A stretch of DNA of 64,000 bases from Paractinoplanes bogorensis (lineage in GTDB: Bacteria > Actinomycetota > Actinomycetes > Mycobacteriales > Micromonosporaceae). Shown here in pieces: positions 60,700 through 64,000 of this stretch. Within the stretch, counting starts at the first letter, position 1; every line of letters begins with the position of its first letter. The stretch is taken from assembly GCF_018829635.1 (NCBI RefSeq), contig NZ_JAHKKG010000004.1, forward strand, positions 62,001 to 126,000, in the 5' to 3' direction. The notes beneath the pieces are model-generated. The model saw only the letters and a list, made by a program, of their open reading frames with translations, did not search any database and had not been told where the DNA came from. The position numbers and the translations under genes are program-made.

Positions 60700-62090
60700 G
60701 AGGGGTTACCGAATCCGTCGAAGGGCGTGCCCAGGTAGGGGAACTTCTTGAGCAGGCCGGCGCTCGCGTCCTTGATGCTCAGGCCCTGCTCGACCAGCGC
60801 GGCCGCGGCGTCCGGCTCGAAGTCCTTCTCGACCAGCGGCAGCGTCACACCCGCGATGGCCCGGATCGAGATCGAGACCACGTCGTCGGCGATCCGCCGC
60901 CCGTTCGGGAAGCCGGCCAGGTCGCCGCCGAGCAGGCCGAACTTGCTCGGCTCCTTCGACGGCGGTACCGCGGTGTTGAGCCGCAGCATGTCGGCCTGCA
61001 CCTCGCCGGTGTTGTTCTGGAAGTTGTCGATCACGCCGTCCGGGATGCCGGTGAGCAGGATCGCGACCAGGTCGGCCCGGGGGTCGCCCTTCTTGTCGCG
61101 CGCGGCCAGCTTGTCGAACAGGCCCGGGTAGAGCACCGGCAGCAGCGTCTGCAGTTCGGGCTTCTCGACGAACTGGGCGAACCGCTTGTCCTCGGTCGGG
61201 GGCAGACTGTTCCACTTGTCCTTCTCGGCCATCGGCACGATGACCTCGTTGAACAGCGGGTTGCCGAGCCGCGACACCTGCACCTGGGGGCCGACCACGA
61301 CGTCGTCGTTCTTCTTGTCGCCGTTGCGCACCTGCACCTGGCGCCGGCTGGCCGACGTCCACACGCCGATGACCGCCTCGGGGTCGCGCCCGCGCACCTT
61401 CTTCTTCCCGTCCCGGCGTACGGCGGACAGGGGCACCTGGATCGCGATGCTGTGCACGTTCAGCTTGTCGGTGGCGTTGACCGCCTTGCCCGCGTAGTTG
61501 AACAGCGTCTGGCCGACGAGGTGCTTGTCCTGGAACGGGCGCAGCGTGCCCAGATCGAAGATCGAACCCAGGTCGACGAAGAACGCGTCGGCGCGCTGAC
61601 CGGCGAAGACCTTCTCGCCCGACTTCAGCTTGGCCACGGCGTCGGCGGCCAGCCCGTCGTAGTCCGGGATCGACAGCTTGCCGACGTTGCACGGCGGGCA
61701 GGGCAGCTTCTTGGCCAGGACCGAGCTTTTCCCGTACGAGTCCACCTTGGTCACCGAGTAGAACTGGCGGCGGTTCCAGTTCTCGCTGTCCAGCGCCTCG
61801 ATCGGCCCGGTGTTGTACAGGAACGTCTTGTCGTTGCGCAGCTCGGTGCGGAACCGGAACTGGTACGTCAGGTCGGGCCGGGCGTCCCCGTTCGAGTCGA
61901 TGTGGATCTCGTAGAGCACGTCGTCGCCGAACTCGAAGAAGTTCGGGCCACTGGCCGGGAGCTGCAGCGGGACGTAGTTCGCGATGATCGTCACGGTGTC
62001 CGGATCGTCCGGGCTGACGAACGCGTACAGGTCGGAGCTGTCGGCCACCGGGTCCTTGCTGATCTCGGGAGCCTCACGATGCGATGACAT
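60696..62090 (-). CDS. DUF4331 family protein
   Basis: 464 residues. The family start is typical: SSHREAPEISKDPVADSSDL, then YAFVSPDDPDTVTIIANYVP and FEFGDDVLYEIHIDSNGDA. Later segments include FVDLGSIFDLGTLRPF and GFPNGRRIADDVVSISIRAI. No signal peptide is seen although many members are exported. The MSSHREAP His may act in metal or ligand binding. A GGGGGA ribosome site precedes the ATG. It is flanked by the Tat peptide gene (10-base gap) and the coupled 113-residue gene. Confidence 0.93.
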   Translation of the reverse strand: MSSHREAPEISKDPVADSSDLYAFVSPDDPDTVTIIANYVPLQLPASGPNFFEFGDDVLYEIHIDSNGDARPDLTYQFRFRTELRNDKTFLYNTGPIEALDSENWNRRQFYSVTKVDSYGKSSVLAKKLPCPPCNVGKLSIPDYDGLAADAVAKLKSGEKVFAGQRADAFFVDLGSIFDLGTLRPFQDKHLVGQTLFNYAGKAVNATDKLNVHSIAIQVPLSAVRRDGKKKVRGRDPEAVIGVWTSASRRQVQVRNGDKKNDDVVVGPQVQVSRLGNPLFNEVIVPMAEKDKWNSLPPTEDKRFAQFVEKPELQTLLPVLYPGLFDKLAARDKKGDPRADLVAILLTGIPDGVIDNFQNNTGEVQADMLRLNTAVPPSKEPSKFGLLGGDLAGFPNGRRIADDVVSISIRAIAGVTLPLVEKDFEPDAAAALVEQGLSIKDASAGLLKKFPYLGTPFDGFGNPS

Positions 62091-62100
62091 GGATTCCCCC

Positions 62101-62370
62101 TCAGGCCTTGGCCGACTTGAGCAGCTTGGCGGCGAGCTTCTTGTCGGTGAGCGTGCTCTTGGAGCCGCCGACGAACACGTCGAACGTGCCCTTCTCGGCG
62201 TCGCGCAGCGACAGGACCAGCGGACCGGCGCCCTTCGGCGTCTCCTCGTTCTCGCCGGCCAGGCTCAGCCCGGCCACACCGGCCACGGAGACACCCACGC
62301 CGGCGGTGGCGGCGATCGCCAGAACCCGGCGACGGTTGACGCCTCGCTGACCGTAACGAACTCGGCTCAT
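62101..62370 (-). CDS. Small Tat-signal protein (89 residues)
   Basis: A twin-arginine signal (RRRVLAIAATAGVGVSVAG, about 13-40) leads to a mature part of about 48 residues (GPLVLSLRDAEKGTFDVFVG, then a Lys/Ala-rich end). A strong AGGAAAGG ribosome site lies 5 bases before ATG. With only about 48 mature residues it may be an accessory chaperone or escort for a folded exported protein, such as DUF4331, but that is inference. No database family was recognised. Confidence 0.8.
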   Translation of the reverse strand: MSRVRYGQRGVNRRRVLAIAATAGVGVSVAGVAGLSLAGENEETPKGAGPLVLSLRDAEKGTFDVFVGGSKSTLTDKKLAAKLLKSAKA

Positions 62371-62446
62371 CTCGGCCTTTCCTCATTCCTTGGGGGGAGG
62401 CTGGGAAATTCCTGTGCAATGTCGACGACCATCAGTACGGGGCTTC

Positions 62447-62467
62447 AACCGTTGTGGTTCAACGGTT
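62447..62467. repeat. Perfect 8-bp hairpin at the end of the LPMO gene
   Basis: AACCGTTG (62447-62454) pairs with CAACGGTT (62460-62467) around TGGTT, spanning the LPMO stop codon. It could act as a weak terminator or mRNA-stabilising hairpin between LPMO and the Tat-peptide gene. Confidence 0.55.
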
Positions 62468-63367
62468 TTCGCGTCGTCTGCGAAGAAATGTGCCGGCGCC
62501 GGCCCACGCAATAGCCCCGAAACCGAGCAGCAGCGCTCCGGCGACGATCCAGTGACCGAGAGTGACGCGACTGGTGTCGGCCGGCTTGGCTGCGGCCTTC
62601 TCCGCGCTGACCGGGTCCAGGGCCGGAGCCGCGGGTGCCGCGCTTGTCGCCGTCACGGCCGGTGCCTTGGTGGGCGACTTGGTGGCCTTTGTCGCCGCAG
62701 GCCGGGTGGTGGCCGGAGTCGTCGGCGCGGGTTGCGCGGGCGCGGCGGCCGGGAACACCAGATCCGAGCAGGAGTAGTACGTGTCCGGGGTGCTCGACGT
62801 CTCCCACACGATATAGAGGATCTGGCGGCCGGTCCGCTCGGGCAGCTTCGCCTTCATCAGGTACGCCCCGTCGTTCAGATCCGGGTCGGTGACCGCGGCG
62901 ATCGGCTTGCTGCCCAGGTCGTCCCAGGTCAGGCGCTGCGACGGGTCGTACGAGGAACCGGTCAGGAAGACCCGGAACTCGCCCGCGTGCGGAATCGTCG
63001 CCCGGTAGCGGATCGTCAGGGTCTTGCCCGGGGTCACCTTGGTGGCCGGGAAGTCGTCGCGCGGCAGATCGAGCCCCTGGAACGCGTCGAGCCCGCCGCT
63101 GCACAGCTTCCCGTCCGGCACGACCTGGCGGTCCTTGCCGTTCACGCCGGCGATGCGCAGGTTGTCGAACTTGCCGAACCCGCCGCCGTTCGCCTTGCGG
63201 GCGGCCTTGCAGGCGGCGGTGCCGGTGTCCTCGCCGCCGTCGGCGCAGGCCGCGGTGCGGCTGATCGGCGTCGTCGGTGACCCGTGGGCCTCGGCCCGGT
63301 GCGCGCCGCCGATCAGGGCGGCTACGGTCACCGCGAGTGCCGCGGCGGCCAGGCGATCGATTCTCAC
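62459..63367 (-). CDS. AA10 lytic polysaccharide monooxygenase with C-terminal membrane anchor
   Basis: 302 residues from GTG. The signal peptide (1-27) ends AEA, leaving H28 (HGSPTTPIS) as mature N-terminal His; with H127 (IPHAGEFRVF) it forms the copper histidine brace. YIVWETSSTPDTYYSCSDLV is typical of AA10 enzymes. A Pro/Ala/Thr-rich linker (about 205-265) is followed by one TM helix (about 272-294, GHWIVAGALLLGFGAIAWAG) and RRRR. The enzyme would oxidatively cleave chitin or cellulose at the cell surface. Most AA10 LPMOs are fully secreted, so the anchor is unusual. Confidence 0.92.
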   Translation of the reverse strand: MRIDRLAAAALAVTVAALIGGAHRAEAHGSPTTPISRTAACADGGEDTGTAACKAARKANGGGFGKFDNLRIAGVNGKDRQVVPDGKLCSGGLDAFQGLDLPRDDFPATKVTPGKTLTIRYRATIPHAGEFRVFLTGSSYDPSQRLTWDDLGSKPIAAVTDPDLNDGAYLMKAKLPERTGRQILYIVWETSSTPDTYYSCSDLVFPAAAPAQPAPTTPATTRPAATKATKSPTKAPAVTATSAAPAAPALDPVSAEKAAAKPADTSRVTLGHWIVAGALLLGFGAIAWAGAGTFLRRRRENR

Positions 63368-63476
63368 GTCACAGCAGTACGGAGAATTGGCCTGAGTCGT
63401 TCAGCACGTCCGCCGACGGTCGTGACCGAGCGTGTGATTGCATGGCGGGGCTCGATTGTCAACGAATGGAGTTCCC

Positions 63477-63845
63477 ATGGACAAGCCCGACGTCGGCCCG
63501 ATCGAGGGCGCGCCTCCGGCCGACCTCGTGATCGAGGACATCACCGTCGGCGAGGGGCCCGAGGCTGCGCCCGGCCAGTACGTGAACGTCCACTACGTGG
63601 GCGTGGCGCACTCGACCGGCCGCGAGTTCGACGCCTCGTACAACCGTGGCGAGCCCTTCGCCTTCCCGCTCGGCGGCGGCCAGGTCATCGCCGGCTGGGA
63701 CCAGGGCGTGGCCGGCATGAAGGTCGGCGGCCGTCGCAAGCTGACGATCCCGCCCCACCTGGGCTACGGCGCCCGCGGCGCCGGCGGCGTCATCAAGCCG
63801 AACGAGACCCTCGTCTTCGTGGTGGACCTGCTCGGCGTGCAGTGA
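63477..63845 (+). CDS. FKBP-type peptidyl-prolyl cis-trans isomerase
   Basis: 122 residues from ATG with a GGAG ribosome site; an in-frame GTG/ATG further upstream is unlikely. The FKBP fold has YVNVHYVGVAHSTGREFDAS, FPLGGGQVIAGWDQGVAGMK and KLTIPPHLGYGARGAGGVIK with NETLVFVVDLL at the end. No signal peptide is seen, so it is a cytoplasmic prolyl isomerase/chaperone. It is divergent from the LPMO gene and followed by a strong hairpin. Confidence 0.95.
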   Translation: MDKPDVGPIEGAPPADLVIEDITVGEGPEAAPGQYVNVHYVGVAHSTGREFDASYNRGEPFAFPLGGGQVIAGWDQGVAGMKVGGRRKLTIPPHLGYGARGAGGVIKPNETLVFVVDLLGVQ

Positions 63846-63852
63846 CCCGGAC

Positions 63853-63881
63853 GCGGCGCCGCCGGTACACGGCGGCGCCGC
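63853..63881 (+). terminator. Terminator hairpin of the FKBP gene
   Basis: GCGGCGCCGCC (63853-63863) pairs perfectly with GGCGGCGCCGC (63871-63881) around GGTACAC; TGTTCT follows. Confidence 0.75.
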
Positions 63882-64000
63882 TGTTCTCCGATCAAGCCGC
63901 GGTCGCGCCGACGTGTCCGGCCGCGCCGCTGTTGTGCGATCGAGCCGCGGTCGCGCCGATGTGTCCGGCCGCGTCGCTGTTCTGCGATCGAGCCGCGGTC
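63880..64000. repeat. 48-bp tandem repeat running into the window edge
   Basis: Copies begin GCTGTT(C/G)T at 63880, 63928 and 63976, exactly 48 bases apart, with only a few substitutions. The period equals 16 codons, so the array may be the 3' end of a repetitive protein gene on either strand or a non-coding satellite; the rest is outside the window. Confidence 0.9.

Overview
The window is about 72 % G+C by eye, uses many GTG starts and is packed with overlapping ATGA/GTGA gene junctions. Its gene set points to a filamentous actinomycete of the Micromonosporaceae, most likely Actinoplanes or a close relative: a chemosensory operon, a Corynebacterium-type glgA/glgC pair, Tat-exported DUF1800/DUF1501 proteins, a 6C small RNA, an AA10 LPMO and CAP and L,D-transpeptidase wall proteins. 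No rRNA, tRNA, CRISPR array, prophage or insertion sequence was recognised.

Layout. 1-473: C-terminal end of a secreted beta-sandwich protein. 479-9603 (minus): seven-gene chemosensory operon in the order cheW, cheR-TPR, cheW, MCP, cheA-REC, cheB, and a triple-receiver histidine kinase. This resembles the Wsp / alternative-cellular-function type, with the kinase in the place of the WspR output gene. 9659-13246: acyltransferase, CAP protein, L,D-transpeptidase with a structured leader, and a 57-residue small protein. 13311-17402: MacB-like tripartite export operon plus an EamA exporter. 17421-18629: YjbR-like remnant and a membrane diguanylate cyclase. 18613-24957: a 2,114-residue low-complexity, repeat-rich protein ending in a TPR-like domain. 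24958-25641: long non-coding stretch holding a 6C RNA and its terminator. 25642-29344: pirin, small membrane protein, a DnaA-box-like cluster, flavin-split-barrel protein and DUF2252 kinase-fold protein.

29433-34536: DUF1501/DUF1800 Tat pair, ROK-family protein and an MFS carrier with a hairpin over its ribosome binding site. 34647-41643: secreted metzincin-type protease, STAS protein, BCP peroxiredoxin, zwf, DHH phosphoesterase, a YcnI-like protein lacking the copper-binding histidine, and an S4 RNA-binding protein. 41805-44982: polyol/sugar ABC importer without an ATPase. 45739-51777: lipid-modification cluster (FAD oxidoreductase, DUF1365, two CFA-type methyltransferases, DUF1295, convergent UbiA). 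51833-57729: GNAT, PARG-type hydrolase, AraC/SDR divergent pair, GHL10 glycosidase and glycogen synthase. 57866-59098: glgC. 59144-63845: AraC regulator, then an operon-like set of LPMO, Tat peptide, DUF4331 and a 113-residue protein, followed by an FKBP isomerase. 63880 to the edge: 48-bp tandem repeats.

The most interesting signals are the chemosensory operon with its unusual output kinase, the giant repeat protein, the 6C RNA, the intergenic DnaA-box-like cluster, the membrane-anchored LPMO with its DUF4331 neighbours, the CFA/DUF1365 lipid cluster, and an over-represented, mostly one-stranded word TTTCCCGTACG that seems to override codon preference. Coordinates come from reading the sequence directly; no database search was run.
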